Shown here: piece by piece, positions 23,828 through 32,560 of the stretch
How positions within the stretch are numbered: position 1 is the first letter of the stretch
Layout: each line of letters opens with the position of its first letter
Origin: Thiotrichales bacterium 19S3-11
Lineage (GTDB): Bacteria; Pseudomonadota; Gammaproteobacteria; Francisellales; Francisellaceae
Assembly (NCBI GenBank): GCA_021713295.1
Contig: JAKJJU010000027.1
Location: 1-38,150, forward strand
Reading direction: 5' to 3'
DNA: 38,150 bases
The notes under the pieces: generated by a model
What the model saw: only the letters and a program-made list of their open reading frames with translations
Database searches by the model: none
Told to the model about the DNA's origin: nothing
Position numbers and translations under genes: made by a program

Positions 23828-24568
23828 TCAACTAACATAGAGAATACCTTTATTTAAGAAATTTAATACTAATTTTTTGCTAGATTCAATAAACTTCTCA
23901 CGTTCAGCAATATGCAATTGGCTTACTATTTGATTTAATGCCTCATCAATTAATTGAGCTTGCTCTTTTAGCATTAATAAAAATTTTGCCGTTAATGCAT
24001 TTAGCTGAATAAACTTAACCTCATCCTGATAGTTTCTATAAATGCATAGATACGTTAGTTGTTGATCATTTACTTGTGGTTGATAACTTAAGCTGATTTG
24101 ATGTACCTTATAGTGATAAGCAACCACCTCAGCAAGCGGTGATAATGCGAACTTTGCATGCTGAAGATTAATTGGTTCTACTATAGGCATTGGCGCTTGA
24201 CCTTCAGCAATATCTAAAGCTAGTTCCATCCATTCGTAATGCGCTAGTTCATTTAAGTAAGGCACCTCATCAATCAAAGGTTTCACCTCAAGCAAATAAC
24301 ATAAAAACTCCTCTGGCATTTCATAAAACAACGGTGTTTTAGCAGGATAATTCGCATAAAAGTCTTTAATTAAAAACTGCCATCGCTCACCTTGTAGAAT
24401 TTCAGATAAAATTGGAAAACAATTACTTAATATTTCATTAACACCACTGATGAAACAAGAACGATAAATTGCTAGTTGTTCATTGGAAATTTCTTTTAAC
24501 TCACCTGTATTACCATAGCGAATTTGCTTTGCAAAGGTTATCTGTAACTGCTGAAAATCAATTTTCAT
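23828..24568 (-). CDS. bufC: DUF2063 protein, BufC-type partner of the bufferin MNIO enzyme
   Basis: 246 residues. The N-terminal domain (about 1-100) is the DUF2063 type: LQITFAKQIR, IYRSCFISGVNEIL, FPILSEILQGERW, then KTPLFYEMPEEF. The second half is a less conserved mixed domain. In bufferin loci this protein is the partner of the DUF692 enzyme and supplies precursor-binding functions. The gene overlaps bufB by 11 bases, so translation is coupled. GGAATG precedes its ATG. The order precursor-DUF692-DUF2063 matches the known operon layout. Confidence 0.85.
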   Translation of the reverse strand: MKIDFQQLQITFAKQIRYGNTGELKEISNEQLAIYRSCFISGVNEILSNCFPILSEILQGERWQFLIKDFYANYPAKTPLFYEMPEEFLCYLLEVKPLIDEVPYLNELAHYEWMELALDIAEGQAPMPIVEPINLQHAKFALSPLAEVVAYHYKVHQISLSYQPQVNDQQLTYLCIYRNYQDEVKFIQLNALTAKFLLMLKEQAQLIDEALNQIVSQLHIAEREKFIESSKKLVLNFLNKGILYVS

Positions 24569-25424
24569 ACAATTGACATTCCTTTTGATATATCATTTGA
24601 ATCTTCTTTAAATGGTTTATTTCATCTAAAAGCTCGGCTAATTCAGGAATGTCATTATCTCGCTCTAATAAAGTTGGCAAAAGTCCAAATTCGTCATAAG
24701 CTTTATTAAGCAAGTTCCATACTGGCTCTATAACCCTATCACCATGCGTATCGATAATTAAATTGGGCGATTTCTGCCAATGTCCAGCAATATGAAAATA
24801 AGCAATTTTATCTTTTGGCATCTGTGATAAAAACATCAATGGATCATAATCATGATTGACACTATTAACATAAATATTATTAATATCTAGTAACAAAAGA
24901 CAGTTGGATTCCTCAAGCACTGCATTGATAAAATCTGCCTCGGTTAAATCACCTGGTAACTTTGCATAATAAGAAACATTCTCTAATGCAATTGGCCGCT
25001 CTAATATATCCTGAACCTGCTTAACACGCTTAGCGACATATGAAACAGCTTCTTCAGTAAACGGCATGGGCATTAGATCGTATAGTTGTCCATAGTCATC
25101 ACTACAATAACTCAAGTGCTCACTATAAAACTGTATTTGATGCGTATCAAAAAATTGCTTTAACCGCTTAACAAATGCTATATCAATTGGAGCAATGCCC
25201 CCAATTGACAAAGATAAACCATGACAAATTACTGGATATATTTCAGTATAGCTTTGAAAATATTTACCTTTTCTTCCACCAACACCAAGCCAATTTTCAG
25301 GTGCAACTTCTAGGAAATCAACAGGCTTAGTATCAAGTTGAATTAAGCTATCTAATAACTCAGGTCTTAATCCTAAACCACAAATACCTATTTGATTATC
25401 AATGCTACTTAAAGCATGGCTCAT
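24558..25424 (-). CDS. bufB: DUF692/MNIO multinuclear iron oxidative enzyme (BufB)
   Basis: 288 residues, full length for MNIO (DUF692) enzymes, a TIM-barrel family that uses two or three irons to modify Cys residues of precursor peptides. Visible signature stretches include GLGLRPELL, FLEVAPENW, CHGLSLSIGG, SEHLSYC, ENVSYYA, LLDINNIYVN, HIAGH, DTHGD and LLERDND, which carry the His, Asp and Glu ligands. It overlaps the precursor stop by 4 bases (ATGA) and bufC by 11. It is expected to convert Cys of the precursor to thiooxazole-type groups; the exact chemistry here is inferred. Confidence 0.93.
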   Translation of the reverse strand: MSHALSSIDNQIGICGLGLRPELLDSLIQLDTKPVDFLEVAPENWLGVGGRKGKYFQSYTEIYPVICHGLSLSIGGIAPIDIAFVKRLKQFFDTHQIQFYSEHLSYCSDDYGQLYDLMPMPFTEEAVSYVAKRVKQVQDILERPIALENVSYYAKLPGDLTEADFINAVLEESNCLLLLDINNIYVNSVNHDYDPLMFLSQMPKDKIAYFHIAGHWQKSPNLIIDTHGDRVIEPVWNLLNKAYDEFGLLPTLLERDNDIPELAELLDEINHLKKIQMIYQKECQLYEN

Positions 25425-25771
25425 TCGCTAGAGCCAGCACATTTACCTGAAGCACATTTTCCAGAACCGCATTTCCCTGATGAGCCACATTTGCCAGCTG
25501 CACTTTTATCTTTTGTGGCGCATTTAGCTGAATCACACTTACCTTGTCCACAATTCGACGCTGCATCACTAGCACTATTAGTACTAGATTTGACGCTCGA
25601 TGATGCGCTAGAGCCACAATGATTAGTTGCAGATTTAGAGCTACCGCTATTACTATAGCCCGTATTCATTTCATTGGCTTGCATCGTATTACTTGAATCT
25701 GCTAAAGAAATATTAGCTGTTAAACTTAAAGCTAGGCCTGTTCCCATTGCAAGTAACATTTTTTTCTTCAT
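25421..25771 (-). CDS. bufA: Bufferin-type Cys-rich precursor peptide
   Basis: 116 residues from the ATG at 25771, which has GGAG 9 bases upstream; a start at 25786 would add MEIMI in front of a normal signal peptide. The Sec signal peptide (KKKMLLAMGTGLALSLTA, cut near LA-D at 24) is followed by a Ser/Asn/Gly-rich part. The C-terminal half is rich in Cys: eight Cys in the mature region, five as GKC, and four GKC near the end in the pattern GKC-x4-GKC-x2-GKC-x2-GKC. This resembles the bufferin families with GKCG repeats. With the DUF692 and DUF2063 genes it forms a RiPP metallophore operon, in known cases protective against copper. Confidence 0.85.
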   Translation of the reverse strand: MKKKMLLAMGTGLALSLTANISLADSSNTMQANEMNTGYSNSGSSKSATNHCGSSASSSVKSSTNSASDAASNCGQGKCDSAKCATKDKSAAGKCGSSGKCGSGKCASGKCAGSSE

Positions 25772-25804
25772 TATCATAATCTCCATGTTATCGGTGTATA
25801 TTCA

Positions 25805-25832
25805 ATTCTAGTAGAGCAATTTATTTTGACAA
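25805..25832 (-). promoter_or_regulatory. Probable promoter of the bufferin operon, with imperfect inverted repeat
   Basis: On the minus strand TTGTCA (25832-25827) and TAGAAT (25810-25805) are 16 bases apart, a fair sigma-70 promoter. An imperfect inverted repeat, TGACATA and TATGTTGTCA around TAGTT, overlaps the -35 region. It could be an operator for a metal- or stress-responsive repressor, but no known binding site is matched. Confidence 0.5.
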
Positions 25833-25873
25833 CATAAACTATATGTCATATCAAAATTAAATTTCAAGCATTA

Positions 25874-27553
25874 TCATGATGTAATTAATTTTGTTGGTGT
25901 TAATGCCTTCAACCTTAAAATCTGTTCAGCAATTTCAGAAAATACAGGCGCTGCTGCCGTACCTCCGCCGTAGCTTTCACCCTTAGGGTCATCAATTACA
26001 ACAACGATTACATAATTAGGATTATCAGCTGGTATAATGCCTGCAAATAGCCCCATATAAGCATCCGTTGCATAACCTCCTGGAATTGGCTTTCTTACTG
26101 TACCTGTTTTACCTGCAACCTGATAACCTTCTATTTTCGCCTTGCTTCCAGTACCTCCTGGCGCCTCAACAACGGAGGTTAACATATCTAATGTTTGTGT
26201 TGCTGCTTTAGGCTTAATTACTTGGACTGATTCCACCTGGCTCTTATCTGATATCCGAAGTAAGGTTGGACGCACTAATTTACCTCCATTAGCTAACGCC
26301 GCATACGCTCTAGCTAATTGCAAGGCTGTCGAATTCATACCATAGCCAAACGACAGAGTCGCTAAAGAAAAATCACTTACTTTTTTCATATTCATTGGTA
26401 CATAACCACTACGCTCACCAATTGCCTCTAAACCACTACTTCTTCCAAAACCAAGCGTTCTTAGTAAATTTGGCAGTGTTTCTTTAGGCATTGTTAGCAA
26501 CATACGTGAAATACCAACATTGCTTGATTTCATCATGACATGACGCAAATCAAGCTCTCCATAGTTTCTAAAATCTCTAACTGGTAACTTATTTAAATAG
26601 TAATAACCTGGAGAGACATCAAATACATCATCTGGCGAGTAGCCACCATATTCCACTCCAGCTAAAACACTGATCGTTTTAATCGTTGACCCTGGTTCAA
26701 ATACATCTGTAATGGCTCGGTTTCTTCTAGATGCAACCTCAGAGTCTGATAGGTTATTAGGATTAAATGAGGGCTGATTCACCATCGCAAGCACTTCACC
26801 TGTATGAGCATCTAAAACAACAACACTACCCCCAATTGCATTATTCTCAATGATTGATCGCTTTAATGCTCGATAGGCAATATACTGAATTTGACGGTCA
26901 ATACTTAAAGCAATATCTCCACCTGTTTGCTTATCTTTAATCGTTTTTGTTTTTTTAATTAAATTACGCTTTAAATCACGCCACATTTCATATTGACCAC
27001 TATGACCATCTAGCCAATTGTTATAGACCAATTCAATGCCTTCAACGCCTTGGTTATCAATATTAGTAAAACCGACAACATGTGCAGTTACTTCTCCATC
27101 TGGATAATAACGCTGATACTCTCGCATCAAATGGATACCTGGCACTTCCATTTGCTCTATTTTTTCAGCGATATAAGGTGGAACTTTGCGCTTTAAATAA
27201 ACAAACCCATAACGCCCCAAACGTTTTTTAATTCTTTCTAAGATTTCTTTTTTGTCATCTATTGAAAGGCTCAACAAATTGAATACTTCATAGGTCTTTG
27301 GATTATTTAATTCAACAAATTTTGGATCTGCCCAAATTGAATCAACGGGTGTACTAATTGCCAATGGATAACCATTTCTATCAACAATTTTCCCCCTAAA
27401 TGCATGCTCATTAACTGTACGCACCATACGAGAGTTACCTTGCTGATCTAAAAATGTTTTATCTTCTGTTTGAAAATAAACAAGTCTAAATATAATACTG
27501 AATGCAGCCAAAAATAATATAATAATAATAAAAATCAGCCTTCCAACTCGCAT
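25874..27553 (-). CDS. ftsI: Septal peptidoglycan transpeptidase FtsI (PBP3)
   Basis: 559 residues, the usual size. It has an N-terminal cytoplasmic tip and one membrane helix (7-26), a periplasmic dimerisation/pedestal domain (to about 215) and a transpeptidase domain. The active-site Ser289 lies in STIK; SSN follows in KSSNVGIS, and KTGT lies in GKTGTVRK near the C-terminus. It cross-links septal peptidoglycan in the divisome with FtsW and FtsL. It lies 4 bases after ftsL on the same transcript, and is the last gene of the division cluster. Confidence 0.96.
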   Translation of the reverse strand: MRVGRLIFIIIILFLAAFSIIFRLVYFQTEDKTFLDQQGNSRMVRTVNEHAFRGKIVDRNGYPLAISTPVDSIWADPKFVELNNPKTYEVFNLLSLSIDDKKEILERIKKRLGRYGFVYLKRKVPPYIAEKIEQMEVPGIHLMREYQRYYPDGEVTAHVVGFTNIDNQGVEGIELVYNNWLDGHSGQYEMWRDLKRNLIKKTKTIKDKQTGGDIALSIDRQIQYIAYRALKRSIIENNAIGGSVVVLDAHTGEVLAMVNQPSFNPNNLSDSEVASRRNRAITDVFEPGSTIKTISVLAGVEYGGYSPDDVFDVSPGYYYLNKLPVRDFRNYGELDLRHVMMKSSNVGISRMLLTMPKETLPNLLRTLGFGRSSGLEAIGERSGYVPMNMKKVSDFSLATLSFGYGMNSTALQLARAYAALANGGKLVRPTLLRISDKSQVESVQVIKPKAATQTLDMLTSVVEAPGGTGSKAKIEGYQVAGKTGTVRKPIPGGYATDAYMGLFAGIIPADNPNYVIVVVIDDPKGESYGGGTAAAPVFSEIAEQILRLKALTPTKLITS

Positions 27554-27557
27554 GGCT

Positions 27558-27890
27558 TTATGGCTCCTTAATTAACTGAATATCCTTAACCGATGGCAAG
27601 TGCATTTTCAATGTATCTTTTGCAACTCGCTCAACTCTTGCTGGTGAGGCCAATGTACTGTGCTCTAGTAGTAACTGAGTCCACTGTATATGTAATGATT
27701 CTTTTTCTTTTACATAATTTTGATATTGGATTGTGGCTTCTCTGAATTTAAGTTTTTGGTGTAGCACGGCAAATGAGGATGCTAATACCAAAACAGACAA
27801 AATAATAACAATTAAAAATTGTAAATTAAAAAAACTTGCGCTAATAGTCTCAAACAAGCGTTTTCTAACTTCATTCCTTGAAATTTGCAT
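27558..27890 (-). CDS. ftsL: Cell division protein FtsL
   Basis: 110 residues from the ATG at 27890, with GGAG 8 bases upstream; a TTG just before it is not needed. It has a short cytoplasmic N-terminus, one membrane helix (about 23-45: LQFLIVIILSVLVLASSFAV) and a periplasmic coiled coil (KLKFREATIQYQNYVKEKE) typical of FtsL. It forms the FtsQLB complex that activates FtsWI. It lies between rsmH and ftsI, as in most dcw clusters, which supports the call more than sequence alone. Confidence 0.9.
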   Translation of the reverse strand: MQISRNEVRKRLFETISASFFNLQFLIVIILSVLVLASSFAVLHQKLKFREATIQYQNYVKEKESLHIQWTQLLLEHSTLASPARVERVAKDTLKMHLPSVKDIQLIKEP

Positions 27891-27931
27891 CAAGCAAGCT
27901 CCATTTTATTCTCACTGACTCTCTATTTTCA

Positions 27932-28873
27932 TTATACATTAATTATCCGCTCAGCAACTCTTAAGGTTGCACTCCTTGAACGAATATTATCTTTTAGTTC
28001 ATCACTTGATGGCTTTATCTTTTTATGAATCCATTTAAAATTTGCTTTAAATACTTCAACCGGCAGGCCTCTAGGAATCTGAGCCTGATTTCCGGATATC
28101 TCTTTTTGAATAAAATGCTTAACTATACGATCCTCAAGTGAATGAAAGCTAATAACGCTTAATCGCCCTTGGTCAGATAAAATTGATTTAACATCACTTA
28201 ATAATGTTTCTAAATCGCTTAATTCCTCATTAACAAATATTCTTAATGCTTGAAAAACCCTTGTTGCAGGGTGTTTATTTTTTTCATGACGTGCTTTAGG
28301 TATAATTTGACTAACCAGGTTGGCTAACTCAGTTGTTGTGTCAATTTTTTTACCATCTGCTAAATATTGTTTAATCACTCGAGCAATTTTACGTGAAAAC
28401 CTCTCTTCTCCATACTGATAGAATATATCTGCTAACTGTTGCTCATCATATTGAATAAGTACACCTTTAGCGGATAGGCCCACTGTTGGATTCATTCGCA
28501 TATCTAAAGGACCACATTTAAGAAAACTAAAGCCTCTTTCGGCTTGATCAATCTGTGGTGATGAAATACCTAAATCCAATAAAATTCCATTAACACAACC
28601 AAGCAAATCATAATTAGCAATAACCGACTTTACTGACTTAAACGACCCATGATAAATAATAACGCGCCTATCATTGGCATATTTTTCTTTTGCACAGTCA
28701 ATTGCTTGAGGGTCCTTATCAAAAACAAATAGTCTCCCAGATTCATCTAGCAATTTAAGTATTTTATCACTGTGCCCACCTCTACCAAATGTACCGTCAA
28801 CATAAATACCAGAAGCCTGTATATTTAAACCATCAATACTTTCATTTAATAAAACAGAAACATGCTTAGTCAT
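27932..28873 (-). CDS. rsmH: 16S rRNA (cytosine1402-N4)-methyltransferase RsmH
   Basis: 313 residues from the ATG at 28873, which gives the family start MTKHVSVLLNESIDGL; a longer open frame reaches back to 28930 inside trpA and is spurious. Motif I is YVDGTFGRGGHS, then LLDLGISSPQID, and the C-terminal VISFHSLEDRIVKHF is diagnostic. It methylates N4 of C1402 of 16S rRNA with S-adenosylmethionine. It overlaps trpA by 8 bases (AATGACTAA), so a biosynthetic gene and a dcw gene are translationally coupled. Confidence 0.96.
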   Translation of the reverse strand: MTKHVSVLLNESIDGLNIQASGIYVDGTFGRGGHSDKILKLLDESGRLFVFDKDPQAIDCAKEKYANDRRVIIYHGSFKSVKSVIANYDLLGCVNGILLDLGISSPQIDQAERGFSFLKCGPLDMRMNPTVGLSAKGVLIQYDEQQLADIFYQYGEERFSRKIARVIKQYLADGKKIDTTTELANLVSQIIPKARHEKNKHPATRVFQALRIFVNEELSDLETLLSDVKSILSDQGRLSVISFHSLEDRIVKHFIQKEISGNQAQIPRGLPVEVFKANFKWIHKKIKPSSDELKDNIRSRSATLRVAERIINV

Positions 28874-29654
28874 TAAGGTGAACCTTGCGTATAAACTCAC
28901 TAACGGCTTCTCTTGCCTTTGCTGGTTCATTTAAATGCTTTTCAATCATTGATGTAAAAAAACTACCAACAATAGCTGCATTAGCGCCAGCTTGACAAAT
29001 CATTTTAACATGCTCAGGTTTACTAATCCCAAAACCTACAATCATTGGCTTATTGGTTAATTGACGTAATGCTTGAACATGCTCAATTGTCTGCTCTTCT
29101 AATTTTTCTTTTGCACCAGTTGGTCCATAACCACTTAGGACATAGGTAAATGCACTTGAATTATCAAATAACATCTTTGCTCTTTCTAGAGGGGTATTTG
29201 GTGCTACCAACTGCACACAGCCAACCCCATTGGCTTCTAGTTTCTTTTTATGGTCAAACGCTTCTTCATAAGGTAAATCTGCTGAAACAACACCATCAAC
29301 ACCGCAGTCAGCTAGTTCTTGGTAAACCTTATCCCCACGTTTAAATAAAAGATTATAATAAATTAAAAGTCCTATTGGAATTTCACGATTATAGGCTCTT
29401 ATCTCTTTTAATAATGCCAGACAGCGATCAACATTCATATTAGACTTCAAACCTCGGGCCATGGAACGCTGATTAGTTGGCCCATCAGCAACTGGATCTG
29501 AAAAAGGAAAGCCCAACTCTAGAGCATCTGCACCTGCATCTATTGCCGCTTTAATCATTAATAGGCTATCATCATATGAAGGGTCACCTAACGTAAAAAA
29601 TGGTACTAAACGCACCTTGTTACCATGACTAAACATTTTATCAAAACGATTCAT
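28866..29654 (-). CDS. trpA: Tryptophan synthase alpha chain
   Basis: 262 residues from the ATG at 29654, with GGA 7 bases upstream; the longer frame with a TTG at 29666 is less likely. It cleaves indole-3-glycerol phosphate to indole, which is channelled to TrpB. The catalytic Glu/Asp pair lies in ELGFPFSDPVADGP. GVDGVVSADLPYEE and VGFGISKPEHV are typical TIM-barrel landmarks. It lies 42 bases after trpB and overlaps rsmH by 8 bases. Confidence 0.96.
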   Translation of the reverse strand: MNRFDKMFSHGNKVRLVPFFTLGDPSYDDSLLMIKAAIDAGADALELGFPFSDPVADGPTNQRSMARGLKSNMNVDRCLALLKEIRAYNREIPIGLLIYYNLLFKRGDKVYQELADCGVDGVVSADLPYEEAFDHKKKLEANGVGCVQLVAPNTPLERAKMLFDNSSAFTYVLSGYGPTGAKEKLEEQTIEHVQALRQLTNKPMIVGFGISKPEHVKMICQAGANAAIVGSFFTSMIEKHLNEPAKAREAVSEFIRKVHLND

Positions 29655-29696
29655 TGTAATTTCCAAATTAAGTTTAAATAAACGCGGTAACTCAAA

Positions 29697-30863
29697 CTAG
29701 CGAATTTGCCAATAGCTATCTAAATCCTTATCACCACGACCGGATAAATTAATAACAACGTTACTGCCTTGCGGGTAAGATTTTGCTATTTCTATTCCTA
29801 ATGCAATTGCATGCGATGATTCAAACGCAGGAATGATACCTTCTTTTTTAGATAATAACTCAAACGCATCAATCGCTTGTTTATCTGTAATTCCCATATA
29901 AGTAACACGGTTTATTTCTTTTAAATAAGCATGCTCAGGACCTATGCCAGGGTAGTCAAGACCGGCAGAAATTGAATAAGGTTCTTTTATTTGCCCATCC
30001 TCATCCTGCAAAAATAATGATTGCATACCATGAAAAACACCTTCTTCCCCTTTTAACAACGTTGCTGCATGTTCTTGTGAATCAACACCATGACCTGCTG
30101 CTTCAGCCCCATAAATATCAACATTAGCATCATCTAAAAAACCTGAAAATAAACCAATGGCATTACTACCTCCACCAACACAAGCAACAATCGCATCTGG
30201 TAATTTTCCTGTAAATTTAAGTATCTGCTCTTTTGTCTCTTTACCGATGCATGTTTGAAAGTAGCGAACGATCGTTGGAAATGGATGAGGCCCTGCTGCT
30301 GTTCCAAAACAATAATAGGTATCTTCAGCATACGTAATCCAATCTCTTAGAGCTTCATTAATGGCATCTTTTAAAGTAGCACTACCATTTTCTACTGCGT
30401 GTACTTTAGCACCAAATAAACGCATACGCTCAACATTTTGTTTTTGACGCTGAACATCAACAGAGCCCATATAAATTTCCACATCAAGCCCAAGCTTTGC
30501 ACCTACCATTGCCGTAGCAACACCATGCTGTCCTGCGCCAGTCTCAGCGATAATACGATTTTTCCCCAAATACTTTGCTAATAATAATTGGCCAATACAG
30601 TTATTAGTTTTATGTGCGCCCCCATGTAACAAATCTTCTCGCTTTAAATATATATTTCGATTTAACTCATTTGATAAGTTCTCTGCCAAAGTTAATGGTG
30701 TCTTTCTTCCTGCATAATTCTCTAATAAATAATTAAAGCGCTTGATAAACTGAACATCATCAATCGCGCGAATAAAACCTGCTTCAATCTCTTCTAATAC
30801 TGAAACCAAACTCTCAGGCACATAACAACCACCATAATGACCAAAGCGACTATTTAATTGCAT
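29697..30863 (-). CDS. trpB: Tryptophan synthase beta chain
   Basis: 388 residues, full length. A PLP enzyme that joins indole and serine to give tryptophan. The PLP lysine is K85 in GGAHKTNN; the glycine-rich phosphate-binding loop is [19 protein letters not shown] and [12 protein letters not shown] are signature stretches. It is followed by trpA in the classical order, but the other trp genes are not here. It lies 54 bases after murF on the same strand, inside a cell-wall gene cluster. Confidence 0.97.
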   Translation of the reverse strand: MQLNSRFGHYGGCYVPESLVSVLEEIEAGFIRAIDDVQFIKRFNYLLENYAGRKTPLTLAENLSNELNRNIYLKREDLLHGGAHKTNNCIGQLLLAKYLGKNRIIAETGAGQHGVATAMVGAKLGLDVEIYMGSVDVQRQKQNVERMRLFGAKVHAVENGSATLKDAINEALRDWITYAEDTYYCFGTAAGPHPFPTIVRYFQTCIGKETKEQILKFTGKLPDAIVACVGGGSNAIGLFSGFLDDANVDIYGAEAAGHGVDSQEHAATLLKGEEGVFHGMQSLFLQDEDGQIKEPYSISAGLDYPGIGPEHAYLKEINRVTYMGITDKQAIDAFELLSKKEGIIPAFESSHAIALGIEIAKSYPQGSNVVINLSGRGDKDLDSYWQIR

Positions 30864-30917
30864 TTTCTTTACTCATCATATTTCATTTAACGCCAGTAGC
30901 AACCAGACTAGCACAAT

Positions 30918-32267
30918 TTATGCATTAACTAAATCTTTTATGATATGCTCCATTTCTGTTGCTCTAGAACCTTTAACCAAAACATAAGTTTGTTCTTCTT
31001 TTTTTAGTGATTTCTTTAAATCAGCAATAAGCTTAGCTTTGTCATTATAATAACGCGCATTCGGTACAACATTTATCGTATTGGATAACAAGCCATAATC
31101 ACCATAAAGATAAATTTCATCAATTTTATTATCAAATAACCACTGCCCCATCTTTTTGTGATATAAATTGGCATTTTCACCCAATTCACCCATATGCCCC
31201 ATAACAAATATTCGCTTACCTGAAAACTGACTTAAGGTTTCAATCGCTGCTTTTACTGAAGGAACACTTGCATTATACGTATCATCAATCAATTGAATGC
31301 GCTTTGATAACGGTATTGGCATAAACCGTCCTTTAACGTGCTTCAATTGTTTAAGACCCGCTAAAACTGACGATTTTTCAACACCCAACACATAGCAAAC
31401 AGCAATCGCTGCTAGTGCATTTTTTACTTGATAACGCCCCCATAATGCTAGTTCAACTGACCAAAGTTTGTTTTTTACAGAGACATCAAAACATAAATAA
31501 CCATCCTTAATCAATGGCTCTGAGGCAAGAAAAACATCAGCATTTATATCGCATTGAGAAAAATAAACTTTTCTCATTTCCAGTGATTTTGCAAAGTTAT
31601 TTATTCTTGCATCGTCACGATTTATAACTGCAAAGCCATCCGTATTTAAGCTTTCCAATAACGCGCCTTTTTCTTTCATAACACCTTCTAGTGAGCCAAA
31701 ACCTTCTAGGTGTGCTCTATCTACATTGGTAATTAGCGCAACATCAGGTTGTATAATATCTGCTAAATATTTGATTTCTCCTAGATGATTGCTTCCCGCC
31801 TCTAATACAACATAATCATAAGAGTTCGTTAATTTGGCTATTGTTACAGGCAAACCATAATCATTATTAAAATTACCCTCTGTTACTAATGCTTTCGTTG
31901 TTTGATTTAAAATGCTGCCTAACATTTCTTTGACGGTTGTTTTTCCACAGCTACCAGTTACAGCTATAAATGGCATAGCAAACTGTTCGCGCCAGAGCTT
32001 AGCTATTTTTCCTAATGCCAACCGTGTATCTGAAACAATTAACTGTGTTATATCACAGTCAACTTTATGCGTAACCATACAAGCAATCGCACCTTTTTCT
32101 TTTGCTTGACTGACAAGTGTATGTCCATCAACTCGTTCACCTTTAACGGCAATAAATAATTCACCGGCTTTTAATGTCCTTGTATCAATTGATACGCCTT
32201 TAAATTCACAATTATCTCCAACGTATTGCGCGCCAATCTCACTGGCTAACTGCTTTAATGTTTTCAT
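30918..32267 (-). CDS. murF: UDP-MurNAc-tripeptide D-Ala-D-Ala ligase
   Basis: 449 residues. The ATP-binding loop is VTGSCGKTT near residue 104, followed by the EGNFNN stretch and VLEAGSNHLGEI (metal and substrate region), then LIDDTYNASVPS and MGHMGELGENA, which distinguish MurF from the other Mur ligases. It adds D-Ala-D-Ala to complete the cytoplasmic pentapeptide precursor of peptidoglycan. It starts 11 bases after tusA and precedes trpB, so it shares the transcript. Confidence 0.96.
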   Translation of the reverse strand: MKTLKQLASEIGAQYVGDNCEFKGVSIDTRTLKAGELFIAVKGERVDGHTLVSQAKEKGAIACMVTHKVDCDITQLIVSDTRLALGKIAKLWREQFAMPFIAVTGSCGKTTVKEMLGSILNQTTKALVTEGNFNNDYGLPVTIAKLTNSYDYVVLEAGSNHLGEIKYLADIIQPDVALITNVDRAHLEGFGSLEGVMKEKGALLESLNTDGFAVINRDDARINNFAKSLEMRKVYFSQCDINADVFLASEPLIKDGYLCFDVSVKNKLWSVELALWGRYQVKNALAAIAVCYVLGVEKSSVLAGLKQLKHVKGRFMPIPLSKRIQLIDDTYNASVPSVKAAIETLSQFSGKRIFVMGHMGELGENANLYHKKMGQWLFDNKIDEIYLYGDYGLLSNTINVVPNARYYNDKAKLIADLKKSLKKEEQTYVLVKGSRATEMEHIIKDLVNA

Positions 32268-32278
32268 AGATTCAGTTT

Positions 32279-32512
32279 CTACCCTTTTTGAATTAAAAAA
32301 TAAAAAGCGCCATCAATAGCCTCCACTTCAAGCAACTGATTTTTTGTTTGCTGAACAAATGCTTTGAAATCAGCTTCACTTGCAGGGTCTGTTGCCACAA
32401 CTTTTAAGATTTCTCCAACTGCTAAACTTTTTAATGCTTTTTTTGCTTTTAGAATTGGCATAGGGCAGTTCAAACCTGTTGTATCCAATAACACATGATA
32501 TGACTGATGCAT
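32279..32512 (-). CDS. tusA: Sulfur carrier protein TusA-family
   Basis: 77 residues, a complete TusA/SirA domain. The key motif is LDTTGLNCPMPILKAKKAL, with the persulfide-bearing Cys16 in CPxP. TusA proteins hand sulfur to tRNA thiolation and other pathways. It lies between murE (48 bases) and murF (11 bases), an odd place for a sulfur-transfer gene. A TusA-like protein with another role is possible, since several paralogues often occur in one genome. Confidence 0.9.
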   Translation of the reverse strand: MHQSYHVLLDTTGLNCPMPILKAKKALKSLAVGEILKVVATDPASEADFKAFVQQTKNQLLEVEAIDGAFYFLIQKG

Positions 32513-32560
32513 AGTATTTCCTAAAAACGTTAACCTTCAACTAATTGCACCTAGTTTAAC

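Noticed and set aside
25416-25622. A plus-strand frame with HLPE repeats opposite the bufferin precursor gene
   Set aside because: It is the antisense of the GKC-repeat coding sequence; the repeat codons produce the open frame. No start signals are seen.
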